Source: Podocnemis expansa
Lineage: Eukaryota; Chordata; Testudines; Podocnemididae
Assembly (NCBI GenBank): GCA_007922195.1
Contig: ML682007.1
Location: 19,396,998-19,460,997, forward strand
DNA length: 64,000 nucleotides
Direction of reading: 5' to 3'
The notes under the pieces were generated by a model. That model saw nothing but the letters and a program-made list of their open reading frames with translations, searched no databases and was not told where the DNA came from. The position numbers and the translations under genes were made by a program. This document shows positions 34,977 through 47,000 of this stretch, one piece after another (within the stretch, counting starts at the first letter, position 1; the number at the start of each line of letters is the position of its first letter).

Positions 34977-35999
34977 TGTAAATCATAGGACTGAGTCAGA
35001 CTGTTACAGCAAATCAAAACACTTGTGTAGATTCAAACAGTGGAGAGAATAGCAATAAGCAGGGAGATGGGGTGAGGGAAGGACAGCAAAATTACCTGTT
35101 GTAATTGGAGGAAAAAAAACCCATTGTCTCTATTCAGCCCTAAGGAGCCAAATCTGTATATGAAATCCAATTCTGCAGTTTCTCCTGGAAGCTTTGATTT
35201 GTAATCCATCTGCCTGAGTAGGACCATTAACAGATCATTGTGACAGAGCTGTGACAGGGAAGACATTCAAATGAGTTAGTTGCTCAGCCTCTGTGAACAT
35301 CACTGTCTAATCAGGCCTGTGTGCGTGTGTGATGGAGAGATCCAATCGGTCCCATCTTTCGGGGCAGCTGGGAGGACATGGAGGAAGCTGGGAAATAGTA
35401 TGTCCTCTTTCCTCCCACACAATCTGACTGGCTGATGGCAAGGGGCCAGCCATCCCCTGTGCCAGCCCATTCACCAGCAGGAAGAAGATTGCTCCTTACC
35501 CAAGTTCCCACAGCTCTGGGCTCCACGTCTGGTGTCTTGACGCGAGCAGGGGGCAGGTCCAGGTTGGGGGCTCCCCCATCAGGCTGCTGAGAGGTTCAGA
35601 GTTTGATGGGTAGCATGATGCTGGAGGGCTGGCTTCTGATGAGACGGGACAGCTTCTTTCTGGCCCTCACTTTGCTCTTCGCCAAAACCTGCTTTCACCC
35701 TGGCTGGGCATTTTGTAACGGGGGGCGATGTGATCCATGCTGGGATCTGGGGAGACAAAAGGGCTCCTTCCTCCCTCCGAAGCGCCCTGCTGGTCTGGAG
35801 CCGCCCGGCCAATTTCACCCCAGCCGCATGTGACTTGCAGCAGCTGGGGACTCTGTAGGGTGATGATGTGAAATCTCCTCAATGTCAGCACTTCCCTGAC
35901 AGGTGGCAGAAAGCAGCTTAAAACTAATCCCCCTTGGCCTGCTTTGGCCTCTGGGGCCCGAGAGAAGCTGCTTCTCATACACCATGGCTCTCCGCAGGC
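34977..35999. other. No confirmed gene; one signal-peptide-like short ORF
   Basis: A 76-residue + strand frame (35,603-35,833) starts with a basic segment, then a hydrophobic stretch (FFLALTLLFA), then a Cys cluster CNGGRCDPC. It resembles the start of a small secreted protein, but I recognise no family and see no strong splice donor or conserved partner exon. It is opposed by a - strand frame. I do not call it a gene. Confidence 0.3.
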
Positions 36000-36870
36000 C
36001 AGGGCCGGTGCTAGGGTTTCTGGCGCCCCCCGCAGTCTATAAACCGGTGCCCTCCTCCCTCATTAGTATTAATCAGGTTGTTATTATAATAAGAAAATTG
36101 CAGTGAAGGGCTGAATGCATATTTATTTTAAATAAAAATAAGTACTGAGCAGTAAATACTTATATGAACATCCAAAAAAATCAGTTTTTTAGTTATGTAA
36201 TTAAAAAGGAAAGGTTTTACAAAAGGTTACAATAGTACGTTTCATGCTTTCATGTTTACAAAATTTGCATTTAATTCCTTCGTGTCTAATTGGGCACCTA
36301 TATCATTCTCAAGAGCAACCATGGCAAGGCTTACAAGCCTTGCTTGAGAAATACTTGATCACAAGTAATTTTTTACTATTCTTATCATGAAGATGATCAC
36401 TTGCCACGCTGACAGGAATTGTCAGCAATATTCTTAGGGCAATGTTCAAATTTGGAAATGAGACGTTATTTGATTGAATAAATTTGAGAGTTGCATAAGG
36501 ATTATGGAATTGGTTTAATTCGTACGTTAACAGATCTTTAAAGGTGCATAGCTCATCATATAGTTTGATTGCATTGATGTCCTTATCATCACCGACTGAT
36601 AAACAAAGTTGCAAATTATTGCAGTGCTGTTGGAACGTTTCGTGGTTGGTTTCGGCAAGTTTATGTTGTACAAAAATTCAAATTGATCGTTATGTTGTTT
36701 TAACTGTTCAAATCTTTCATTGAGGGAAGTCATTGCAACATCCAAAATTGTAAAGAAGCGGCAGCAAGTTATACCAAATGAGTACCTGAGAGAAAAGGGG
36801 AGAAAAGGGGAGAAAAGGCAGTATGCTACATTTATCACAAATAAAAACAAAATGATATCTCACTTATACC
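36000..36870 (-). mobile_element. Decayed hAT transposon, 3' end and partial transposase
   Basis: The left border CAGGGCCGGTGCTAGGGTTT is a typical hAT terminus. The DNA beyond is AT-rich and carries - strand transposase remnants. The other terminus was not found; the element is probably truncated or interrupted near 36,786, where an AGAAAAGGGG unit is repeated. Orientation follows the transposase. Confidence 0.55.
36250..36850 (-). pseudogene. hAT transposase remnant including the dimerisation region
   Basis: Three - strand reading frames follow one another. First, a segment containing MTSLNERFEQLKQHNDQFEF (from about 36,740), like the region before the hAT C-terminal domain. Second, a segment with NVSFPNLNIALRILLTIPVS (around 36,425-36,480), the start of the hAT dimerisation motif. 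Third, after a frameshift, a segment with ARLVSLAMVALEN (about 36,310-36,350). The motif order matches the C-terminus of ZMYM/hAT transposases. The SERSFS-type block is disrupted, so it is non-functional. Confidence 0.65.
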
Positions 36871-38035
36871 TAGGCCCCCTCACACACACTCATCCACCCA
36901 CCCAAGCATAACAGATAATGTTCTGCAGTCTGTGTTACCACCAGTCCTGACGGTGCTGTTGCTGGAGTCTGTGCTAGTGTCTGTCTCTGGGGTTTGTGGC
37001 AGCTGCCTGGCCAGGAAAGCTGGACAAGAGGAAGAGCAGAGGTTTTGTCAGGCACGAACCAACACTCCTTTTTTCCAGGTAGTGTGCAGAACATTTTTTC
37101 CCCCTTTAGTGGTTGGATCTCACCCAATCTTTATAGCTTTGTCATGCCAGTCCTGGTGCTCTGTGTGACCGTTAGTGGCAGCTTTTGGGGTAGGCAAAGC
37201 AGGCGGCCACCTAGGACCCCAAGCAATAAAGGGCCTGTCTTCAATTTGGTAGATAGAAATCAAACTATAGAAAAATATAGAAATTGTTCCCATCTAGCAG
37301 AGATAATAGCGTTAGAAGCCTAAGCACTTTTCACTCTTGGCTCATCAAGGCAAGCTATCATTAGTATCTGTGCGTCATCTGAATGGCAGACGTCACCATT
37401 ATGACCTTCACATTGACATGGTAAAAAAGCAGAAACTTGTCCAGTGGCCTCAGCTGTTAATTCCTCAGTGTGGCCATTTATTCTGCCATTTTTTTAATTT
37501 TGTAAAATATTGCCTTTTCCTTTTCTGTATTACCTGTTCTTTTGCTTTTTCCTTTGACTTTGTGACAATTTTTATTTTGGCTTTGTTTAGCTCAGGTTAC
37601 CAGGGTGGGCCACATAGGCTGCTACATCTAAATACAGTACTTCCCTTAGGCAATCATTACACCTGTGTGTGATGTCTGTGCTGTATGGCTTTCTTTTGGA
37701 AAGGAATTTTTTAGCTTCTTCTGTACATACTAGTTAATATTTCTGAGAAGGCCAGAGTCTTATAAACTTGAGTACTTCAGAGAATTTCATTGAAATTTGG
37801 TGTTTTTCATTTATAGCTACACACTTTTCACTTATTTTGGGGCTGGTTCACACATACATTTACCCTCCATTCACACCTTATACCTAGTCATTCCTACACA
37901 AAATGGGGTACATTGGTATGCAGTTTATACATTTACAATATGGAATATGGCATGTTACAGAGATTAGGGGGGGAGGTGGCATTATACCCAGAGCTTAAAG
38001 ATAGATAGGGACAAATTTAAACACTGTTAAAAGCT
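36871..38035. other. AT-rich DNA with a possible hAT terminus, no gene
   Basis: GGTAGGCAAAGCAGGCGGCC followed by ACCTAGGACCCC (about 37,180-37,225) resembles the ends of another hAT group, but no partner end was found. The rest is AT-rich and featureless. Confidence 0.35.
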
Positions 38036-38125
38036 GGGCCTGAGTGGCTCAGGGGCAAGTGCTGCTTCTCCTGCAGTCTAAGTGAATCCCCCAAAGGACA
38101 GGGGTTTGAGTCTAGTGCTCCCAAC
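38036..38125 (+). mobile_element. tRNA-derived SINE or tRNA-like pseudogene
   Basis: The segment has a Leu/Ser-tRNA-like order. It starts with an A-box-like GAGTGGCTCAGGGG, followed by a possible anticodon stem-loop CTGC-TTCTCCT-GCAG. A long variable arm and a B-box-like GGGTTTGAGTCTAG come next. The B box departs from GGTTCGAATCC, and the acceptor ends do not pair well, so a functional tRNA is unlikely. Confidence 0.4.
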
Positions 38126-38487
38126 ACCACAACCAGTATGGACAAGTGTGTGAGATTGCAATCCCATGGCATCTGAACCAGGCTTTAAGGTTACTGCTCT
38201 GCTCAGGAGACATGGCTGAAAGCAGGGACTGTAACATCCATCAAACTGGGACCTTGCTGCCAAAAGGGGCTGGGTGACAGTATGTGCCATCCACTTCCCA
38301 AAGCACACCGAGCAGAGAGGACTTTTCTGTGTCCTTTTCTAATCTTGAGAGTCCATGGACAAGAAATACACATGCCTTCAATTTGCTACACAGCTCCGCT
38401 CTTTTTTACTTCTGCTGCTGTAACTGTGATGCTTTATGGGCCCAGCTTGAACCAAAAGCAACTGAGGAAACATTTTCTCTTGTCAAA

Positions 38488-38697
38488 TTCCAAAGGGGCA
38501 GCTGTGTTAGTTTAGTAAAGCAAGGCATCTTGTGGCACTTAAAGACTAACAGATTTATTTACTGCATGAGCTTTCTGATTTGCTGTTGCAGTATCACCTG
38601 ATCCCATGTCTTACACTCCCCTGCATTTATTTTCATCCCATTCTGTAAGTTCCCCCATCTTCAAAGTGTCTGATGAACTGGGATTTTCTCCTACTCA
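38488..38697. mobile_element. Hammerhead repeat, inverted pair with extra leader (copy I)
   Basis: The left half (- strand) runs from the 3' end CAAAGGGGCAGCTGTG to GCATGAGCTTTC at 38,577. An 80-base stretch follows, including TTTTCATCCCATTCTGTAAG, the leader also seen in copy H. Then the right half has CTTCAAAGTGTCTGATGAAC and TGGGATTTTCTCC, and decays at the GAAA box. It is another inverted arrangement, with an incomplete right half. Confidence 0.65.
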
Positions 38698-38719
38698 AAG
38701 AGCTCTGGTTTGGCTCATG

Positions 38720-38826
38720 GCTCATGAATATTCATGAGTTTATTTGGCATCATATGGTGGTGTACCTCTAATTAATTAAATGTAGCAAGGTATGTCACAA
38801 CAGAGAAAATATTGGGAACCATTGGC
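38720..38826. mobile_element. hAT MITE, one end
   Basis: GTAGCAAGGTATGTCACAAC followed by AGAGAAAATATTGGGAACCA parallels the right part of the complete element at 39,870-40,033. It also contains TCATGAATATTCATGA, shared with the copy at 50,049. The opposite terminus is missing. Confidence 0.55.
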
Positions 38827-39039
38827 CTAAACAGAGCAGCAATCTGCTTCTAAGGTGGCTCTTTAAAGATCCTCATGTAGTAAAACTAAGTTTAATTCAA
38901 AGCAAGTCTGTGCTGATCTTTAGGGGATTTAAAATGCAATATTAGAAGCATCAAATCTCCCCTGCTTCATTTACAAATGAATCACCCCAGATCACCCTCC
39001 TTCCCTGCCTCATTAACAAGAGCATACAAATCAATTCCT

Positions 39040-39196
39040 TTCTGTAAGTTCACCCATCTTCGACACATCTGAGGAAGCGGGATTTTCTTCCACAAAAGCT
39101 CATACAAAAAACAAATGTTATAGTCTTAAAGTGCCACACAACTCCTTGTTGTTTTTTTTTTTACTGGACTAGACTAACACAGCTATCCCTTTGGAA
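39040..39196 (+). mobile_element. Hammerhead repeat, single copy (copy J)
   Basis: The order on + is CTGTAAGTTCACCCATCTTC, a CTGAGGA box, stem II, a decayed GAAA box (ACAAAAG), GCTCATAC, GTTATAGTCTTAAAGTGCCA, ACAACTCCTTGTTG, poly-T, then GACTAACACAGCTATCCC. It shares diagnostic variants with copy B, which lies in the opposite orientation 26 kb away. Confidence 0.75.
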
Positions 39197-39551
39197 ATTG
39201 TCAAGTCCTGGGCAGGGGGTGTGACTGGTAGGGGCCTGCGTCGGCTGCTCGTATTGCAGCAGTGGCGGTGCCAGGAGAGCGTACACTGCTGAATGCTGCG
39301 TTTGAGCCCTGGCTATGCCTCCAGCGTCCATGTCAGGCAGCCCTGGGGCTTCAGCTCCCAGCTAGCACTCTCTGGGTTGCCCACTCCGTGTCCTCTCTCT
39401 AGCCCCAACAATGGGAGCTGACCTGCTGAAAGAAATGCAAGCCAAGCTGCCAGCTAGGATCCAGACCATGTCCAACAGTACTTCAGTCTGTGAGAGCAGC
39501 TCCTCAGAGCCCCTTATTACCCACTTGGATGTGGGCCATGCCCATTAGCTT
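39197..39551. other. No feature recognised
   Basis: Unique DNA between a hammerhead repeat and a MIR fragment. Confidence 0.4.
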
Positions 39552-39675
39552 TGCTTCATAGATGGGGAAACTGAGGCACAGATAAGTAAGTGCTGTGTAA
39601 AAGGTCCCACCAGACATTTGCCAGTGGCCACACTGAAAACAGAATCCAGGTCTCTTGGATCCCTTCCCCTGGAGT
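39552..39675 (-). mobile_element. MIR SINE fragment
   Basis: GATGGGGAAACTGAGGCACA, GATAAGTAAGTGCTG, AAAGGTCCCACCAGACATTT and ATCCAGGTCTCTTGGA follow the reverse complement of the MIR consensus in order. It is the longest MIR copy in the window. Confidence 0.8.
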
Positions 39676-39869
39676 TTATCCACTATCTTTGACTTCCACA
39701 CAGCACTGCTGCAGTTGACAGGGCCAGTCAGGCTGTGCCCTCACCTCAGTCCCAGCTGTCAATTCCTGCAGATCCAGACAAGCTCCTGTGTGCAGCATTG
39801 GCTGCTATCTTATATGAAATGCCACCATTGAGCCCTGCACCTCCTGAGCAGAAAGCATGATGCTAAAGC

Positions 39870-40033
39870 AGTGTTTCCCAACCAATGTGCCACAACACAT
39901 AGGTGTGCCATGGAAGTTTTGAAAAACTACACAAAGAGTTTGCTACTGGCTCGTTAATATTATGATGGTGTGCCTCAAAATAATTAAAAGGGAGTAAGGT
40001 GTGCCACAGTAGAGAAAAGGTTGGAAGCCACTG
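39870..40033. mobile_element. Complete hAT MITE
   Basis: The left end CAGTGTTTCCCAACC and the reverse complement of the right end, CAGTGGCTTCCAACC, are imperfect 15-base inverted repeats. The 8-base flanks TGCTAAAG and TGCTAAAC agree at 7 of 8 positions. The 164-base body, with CTCGTTAATATTATGATGG and AGTAAGGTGTGCCACAG, is related to the copies at 38,720 and 50,049. Confidence 0.88.
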
Positions 40034-40457
40034 TGCTAAACCATTGCAGCCAGGGGGACTGCAGCAGCTCAGTTCTTCTGTGGATCAGCCCGGCTGGAGA
40101 CCTGACACTCACCCCTTACACTCACACGTGCCCCACAGCAGCTCCAGGAGCACCCTCAGCTCCTCAATTCATTGTGCAGCATGGGCTGAGCATCATGCCA
40201 GTGCACTGGCTCTAGCTTCATGCTGTCAGGGCCCTGTGCTGTTTTTAAACAGCTGGTTCGTTGTTTGGCCCAGTTGGGGTCAGGAAGGTGCTGTGCTACC
40301 CCAAGTCCTCCTGGCTGCTCCAGCTCCCAGCCAGCAAGATCCACCTTCCTGCCCTGCAGCACAGATGCTTTTGCGCGACTCGTGACTAGAGCAAATAAGC
40401 ACACTGCTAACTAGTAGCAAGGGTGTCCCCCACACACACCTGGTTTGTGCTCAGTGT
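40034..40457. other. No feature recognised
   Basis: GC-rich unique DNA; the opposed frames at 39,999-40,385 (+) and 40,156-40,404 (-) are not credible genes. Confidence 0.4.
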
Positions 40458-41049
40458 GGCTATGTCTACAAGAGGCAAAGTTATTTTGAAATAACGATGC
40501 AGCTATTAATTCAAAATAATTATTTTGAAATAATGAGTCTTCACAAGACTACATTAGACTAACTCAAAACGGATCCCCCGGCAAAATGGTTTCCCTGCCA
40601 GGGGAGGGATTCCTCCGCAGGGAACCCCCGGCAGGGCTGCATGGCCGGCTGGCCAGGGAACCCCAGCGGACTTGTTTCCTTGGCAGGGGATCCCTGTCCC
40701 CGGCAGGGAAAGCAGCCCCCTGGGGAATCTCTCCCCCAGCAGACAATGGAGCTCTTGCTGGGGGTTCCCTCCCCCCACAGCAGAACATGGCCCTGCCAGG
40801 GAATCCCTTCCCATTATTTTGGAAAAAAAGCCAATTCTGCAGCTTGGAATGGCTTTTTTCAAAATAACTATTCAAAAGAATTTCTCTTTCCAAATAAAAG
40901 CCAGTTTAGTTATTTCAAAATAGTGCTTCATTATTTCAAAATACCAAAGTACTTATTTCAAAATAACCAAATGCCTGCATTGACACAAGAACGTTTTTTC
41001 AAAATAAGCTCTCGTATTTAAAAAAAACATTTCAGTGTAAACATACCCT
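40458..41049. mobile_element. MITE with AT-rich inverted arms and a GC-rich core
   Basis: The ends GGCTATGTCTACAAG and (reverse complement) GGGTATGTTTACACTG match. Both arms are built from repeats of ATTTTGAAATAA or its complement TTATTTCAAAAT (left at 40,490-40,545, right at 40,905-41,015). Between them lies a sharply different GC-rich block (about 40,568-40,810) of CCCCGGCAGGG-like units. The ends resemble those of the Harbinger element at 60,391, so it may be a non-autonomous Harbinger relative. No clear target duplication was found. Reading frames in the core (Gly/Pro-rich) are repeat artefacts. Confidence 0.6.
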
Positions 41050-44000
41050 CTGTGATGATCCACGGATACTACGACAGAGCAGTGGGCTCACGCTGTTCCA
41101 GGGACGACGCCACCGCTACTGTTAAAAGGGCACAGATACGCCTGCAAAGACTGAGCAGAGCTGACCGAGTGAGGCCTTGTGACTTCTTAGTCCATGGGTC
41201 ACTTATGGTGATGCCAACCCTGGGGAGGAGCAGGGACAGCCATGTACCACCGAGTCTCCAGTGAAGATGTGGCAGGTTGGCTAATGGCCCAGCTTGCCAG
41301 CTCAAAGGGAGATTGGCCCAGGACACTTTTCAGGATGCGGCTAGTGCACCTGGTCTTCAGGCACTGTTTCAGCGCAGACTCTGGGCTTGGCTCCTAGTGG
41401 GATGTTTGTAGCCCACCTGCAGCCCACCTCTCTGCTGCTGTCTAGGCACATGTGCTAATGGGAAGCAGGACAGCGTCTTACAGCTGTTCATTACAGTTCT
41501 TTGTGGCTGAAGTGCTCAGGGGCTGTACTTTGCCTCTGTTGCTCTCTCACTTGGGCTCCAGCCACCCACAGCAGCCACATGTGTGAGCGCACGGTGGTGC
41601 CCCAGCCCAGGAGACGACGGAAGAGGGGGAGACAGGGCGGAAGATGAACCAAAGCCCCTTCTGTCTTCAAGTGAATCCCTGCACATGCCTCTGCCAGCCA
41701 GGACCCACCCCACCACCTTCTCGGCAGGCGATTCACGTGGCACCAGCTATCGCCCGGGGCGAAGTGCCCTGACAGCCCACCCACGAGAGATGGCACAATG
41801 GGGCCCAGCTCCAGCTGTAGAGGTGGCACAGACCCAGCTCCTGAGTTACATGATTTCGTACTGTGGCAGAGGAGGCCACTGATCCATTCAGTTCTCGGCC
41901 TGCACTGCTAACACCAGGGACTTCGGAGGAAAGCGGGAAACCTCCCTTATTGCATGTAGACCCCCCCCGCCATGCCCATGGTGAAAAGGATGGAGAAGAT
42001 GGAGGTGTTTCTCTCCTGATGCCTGGGTATCACTTTGCAGCCTGAAGCTTGACATTGGCAAACAGCAATATGCCCTGAGCTGCACACCCATGGCATTCGC
42101 CTAGCTCGCCTCTTGAGGCGCTAAATCCCACAGGGTGGCCACAACAGCAACTCCTGGTAACCATTCGACAACCAGTTTATTGACAGCCTCTGCGCTCAGC
42201 AGCCGAAGTCTTTGCTTCCAGGGCAGATAAATATTTGGAGAAGCTGGGTTCACAGGCTCCCTCTGTCCACCTGCAGAGGAAGAACTGGCTGGGTTGCCCC
42301 AAAGCAGACTAGCTGGCAGAACGCATGATGGGGCACACCTTTCGCTGGAGCGTTGGCAATGCGGCTATGGTGAGAGTGATCGGGGAGGACAAGGCTGAGA
42401 CCACGGGGCAGAAAGGGCTGGTGGATGCCCTCCTCCAGCCAGGCCCACGTTCCCGCTGTCTGCCCTTCACCCCTCACAGCACAAACTCAGCAGCAAGGGA
42501 ATTACTCTCCTCGAACTCCCTGAGTCAGCATGTCAGGAGATTCATGTAACCACCGACGCGCCCCAGCGTGTTTTCTAGGCCTGCCTTGTGCGCACAAAGA
42601 ACTGCTGTGCTGTGCAGTTCAGGGCCAGCACAGCGCAGAGAAAGCAAAATTGGCACAGAGGGGGCAGGGTGCACAAGAGGCCAGGGGGCACCAGAAGGAG
42701 CATGCCCAGGGCTGGACACAATGGGATTGAGTCGGCCTTGGGGCACGCTCCTGCCCACCCAGAATAGGCACTGCACAGGTGCAATTTTCAGTAGCAAGCC
42801 AAAAGTGCAGCGAGCCGCACAGTGCTCAAAACACCAATGCTAGTGGTACGAGGCTCCGCTTGCCTGTCCGGTGCCGCGTCAACTGCCCTATGTACATCTT
42901 GTCCCTTTTCTGCTCTTCCCCCAGGGACAGGCAGTGGGTGAAACTGCAGCATCTGTCACATTTAGACACCCTGGCTGCTGGCACAGGCTACGTGGGGCTT
43001 TCTGACCCAGCTCTCCTCTCTGTTTTACTAGCAGGGAAAAGCAAGGTGTGCCTACAATTGTGTCTCCTCCTTGTAGCTTCCCCTGCCAGCAGACCCACAA
43101 GAGCGGGACACCCTCGGGCACCATGGCACAGGAAGAAAGGTGAGCCAGGCCAAGCCCTGCCCTGCAAAGGGAGCCACGGCCCAGACAGGCCCAGCCTGTC
43201 AACCAAAAATCATGGCTTGAAAGCGCCATTGCCAGCAAACTTGTTGGCCCAGTGCACAGCTGGCGTCCCCGCCTTTGCTGATGAGCAGTGCAGCATGAAA
43301 CCTGCTCAGCCACTGCAATGCTGCAAAGCAAAGAAGTTGCAGGGCCACTGTCCCCTGCCTCGCCCACAGCACTGTAGCCTCCTGTGCAAATGCAAGGCCA
43401 AAAACTACCCGGAGGAGACACAGGGCCAGTGCACAGGAAAGTGAGCAGAGTGCAGACAAAATGCCTATGACACCCGAGAGGAGGCAAGAGGCTGCAGCAG
43501 CGCCAGCCTCCATCCCGTGGACCCCCACTCATGGCGAGGGCCAGGAAAGAGCCCAGCTCTGAGCTTCCACCCACAACTCAGGCCATAGTGCAGGAGGCAC
43601 GCGCAACCCTGACCAAGGCAAGAGATTAGCTGGGCCCTGACCCCAGGCATTCACACGCCCAGGGCGTTCAGCGGCCCTGAGAAGGACCTGGAGTTATGGG
43701 GAAGTAGCGATAATTGACTAAGGCACGTCTGCAGAGCAAGCTGAGCCAGCATGGACCTTGGAGCAGGGGATAAAAAGGGCATGGAGGCTGGCACGACTAG
43801 CGCCGAGGAAGGGATGGGAAGGTCACAGCGAGCCTAGGGCAGGGATAGGGAATGGTCAACAGGCATCAGCCACCCGCTTTCCTTTCCCCCCCACTCCTCA
43901 CCCTCAGCTCAGTCTTCAGCATCCACACAATCTGCTGGCACTTTGATCTGTGGCCCCAGCTGGCTGGCAGGAAATAGCTCAGAAAGGAGGGTTGCTCTCT

Positions 44001-47000
44001 CTAACTAGCTCTTTGCTCCTTCTAAGGAGCCATTCCAAAGCTGGTGGGGCTTTATTACACTCATAAAAATAAAGAAAGCAGAATTAACCCCTTCAAGCAG
44101 GGCCTCCTGCACCTGCAGCCAAAGCTGCCAAGTGCCTGGCTCCACCCTGGCTGGACAGGACTGGAGCTTGGCTCTGCCCGGCCCCCAGAGCTGGATCTTT
44201 CACCCACCCTGCTCTCTGCAGTGGGGCCCTTGGCTGAGGCTGCTGGGAGCAGCCTGAAGGGCTTCAGCGTGAGAAGGACTGGACAGAGCTAAGGAGCGAG
44301 AGGGCCTCAGGCTCCTTTCTACCCTGTCAGACTGCAGGCCCCAGTTTTAGGAGGCCACAGAGAGAAGGAGTCTTCTACATACTCCCCAGCTCCTACTTTT
44401 GCTTGAGGATCACCCCAAAATAGAGACCACTCTGGCTGGACTAGATCACAGCCTGCCCTTCCATGCTCAGCAAGGTGATGCACTACAGAGATGGTGGATT
44501 TGCTGACGGGAAAGTGGAGTAGGAACCAGCTTTCTGTTCTGTGCACGTACAGCCCCTAGCACAGCGGGTTCCACCCTTGCCTGAGACAAATTACAGATCC
44601 ACTGTGGCTGGCGGCTCCCAGCCAGGGAATGGGGCCTGTCCTCGCCAGCCAACTGCTCTGAAGACAACCTCGTCCCCCACCCAGCTCAGATCTCATCTCA
44701 CAAAGTGTCCGAGTAGCTGCAGTTCTTTAGCTTCTCCCTGCAATTCTGCTCCCAGCCCCTGCTTCCTGGTAGGGTGCAGTGTCACCCTCCCAGCCACCTG
44801 GTCTGTAGCCTTTGCAATTGTTGAACTTTGGACCAGCTGGCCCAGCCCTTTCCCTGGGTGTTTGCAGCAGGTTAAGTAAATAAGTGAACAATCACAGCTG
44901 AACTCAGTCCCTATGGAAAGGGAGTGGAAGGACGGAGGGATGAGTTTGCGCTTGGGCCAACACCACTGCCTGTCTAAAGATTGGCTCCAGTACAGCTTCT
45001 CCCTTTGCTCTGAGCTCTCACACACCTGTGATGTTGGGAGGAGACGGACAGACGGAGAAGCTAATCACTCACAAGCCAGCAGAGAGCTCTAGCAAGGGCA
45101 AGACCCCTTTGCTTTCCTGCTGCTTCCTGTGGCTCAAGAACAAGTGTCAGGGTCCCTCCGTCCATTGGCGGGGGGCACCCACACTGCATCCCTTCAGGGA
45201 AAGGGCCCCTGGGCCAGTAGCTCATTAGAAGCAAGACTCTAGCTGCACAGATTCATTTAGTCAGCATGGAAAAAGGACCTTAATTGGGGTTTCTTTCTTC
45301 CATACAGCCCCGCGAGCGCCCCATCCCGACCCCCAGCTCTCCCTTCCTCACCGTGGTCCCTACACCTGGAACCTTTCCTCACTCCTGTCTTGGCTTCATG
45401 TGCCCCAGAGCATTCACTCTTCCCCCGGCCTGGCTGGAGCCGTGGCTGTCATAGTCCCTGCTCCAGGATCGGCCTATCTGTTGAGCTTCAGAGGTAGCAG
45501 CTCAATTATTTATAGTTTCCCAAAGTGGTCCCTGGGTCCATCTGACTGGGGTGCAGAGGTGGCCCCTCAGTGCACCCCTGGGGATGGGTCAGATCCAGGG
45601 CAAAGCATGTTAGCAATGGAAGGCGACGCCTTTTGCCCACAAGGAGAGTTCACTCCATGTAGTCTACATACATAATGGGGACGCTTGCTGCATGGCTTGA
45701 TGGTCACCAAGCCTGTGCAGACCAGTGGAGTTTCCTGCAGAGCAGACACCTGTTATAGGAACCAGGGTGAAGCATCTGCTAACATCTCACACAACCCTGC
45801 AGATGCTAAGGGCCTGTGACTGGATTCAAAGCAGACACGCATAGAGGAAGGAAGAGCAGCCCTTCCCATCGCTAGTCCTCACCCTTCAAACACAACCACT
45901 AGCTCAGGCTGTGGCAAGAGAATATGCCTGGCTGACACCAAGGCCATCCCTTACCCCACTCCATCATTAAAGAGGTTTTAAGGGTCACACCAGACCCACA
46001 GATGCAGCTTAAACCTAAAACCAGAAAAATCAGTGGATGTAGGCAGCTGCAGAGAGGAACTCTGGGAGGCATGAAGGAGGGCAAAGCTCATGAGATAGGT
46101 CTGAATGATGGATGAGGGAGACCAAGCATGGCAGGACTCCCTTCCTCCCCCTCTTATGCAGTGGATGGCTAAGAATACAGCTAGAAACTCAATCCTGGCT
46201 CTTGAGATCCAACAGCAGCCCTCAGCAGACAGACACAGAATTGGTATTTCTTTGTTTCAACAATTGGTTTGAAAAGGGTCACAACTATCTGTGCAAGCAC
46301 CAGATTCTCGCTCTCTCACACACACGCACCCCATTTCTCTTATACTGATGACCATTTTTGAGCACTCCCTTCATGAACACTGCAGACAACGGACACAAGA
46401 ATTAGTTCAAGCCTATAGGTCTTGTTGCCCACAACATCAGCAAAGCATCTTACCTGCTGAAACTAAATGCCTTTGTTCAGAGTGAGCACAGCCAGCAATT
46501 ATTTGGATCACCATGGCTGCAAAAGACAACACAGAAACATGCCTGTTCGCAATAAGGGGACTATGAGAAACAGAGCAACTTCAGGCCTGTAGGTAATTAA
46601 CTCAGTGATTTGGAGGACAGATGGGCAAAACGAGATGAAATGATGAAAAATCCTCATTGCTGCAGGAGGGGAATTTCAGCAGCACTGGGTGCTGGCTGAC
46701 AAGTTTGCCTTTGGCTTCAAATGGGAGCGGAAAGTTAGGCCAACACTGACCGTTTTGGAAAGTCAGACAGTTACCTTTTGGGATGCCTGATCTCCACTCT
46801 CTCAGCTCCATTGGACCCTCTTTCCTGGTGAACTCACCTCCCTCTTTGAATACTTACGTAAACCCATCCTTGGGACTGACAAGAGTTGAGTTTGTCATTA
46901 ATAAATGGTTCGTAACTAAAACCAAACTAGAACCAAGATCTATTAGTCTGGCTTCAGACTGCATGGCTCTTAGAAAATAGCAGGCTGCTGGTCCTCTGTT

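Noticed and set aside
38036..38125. Possible tRNA gene
   Set aside because: The B box deviates and the acceptor stem does not pair; a SINE or pseudogene is more likely.
42779..43574. Long frames on both strands over the same bases (221 and 228 residues)
   Set aside because: Simultaneous open frames on both strands reflect stop-poor GC-rich DNA; neither is recognisable.
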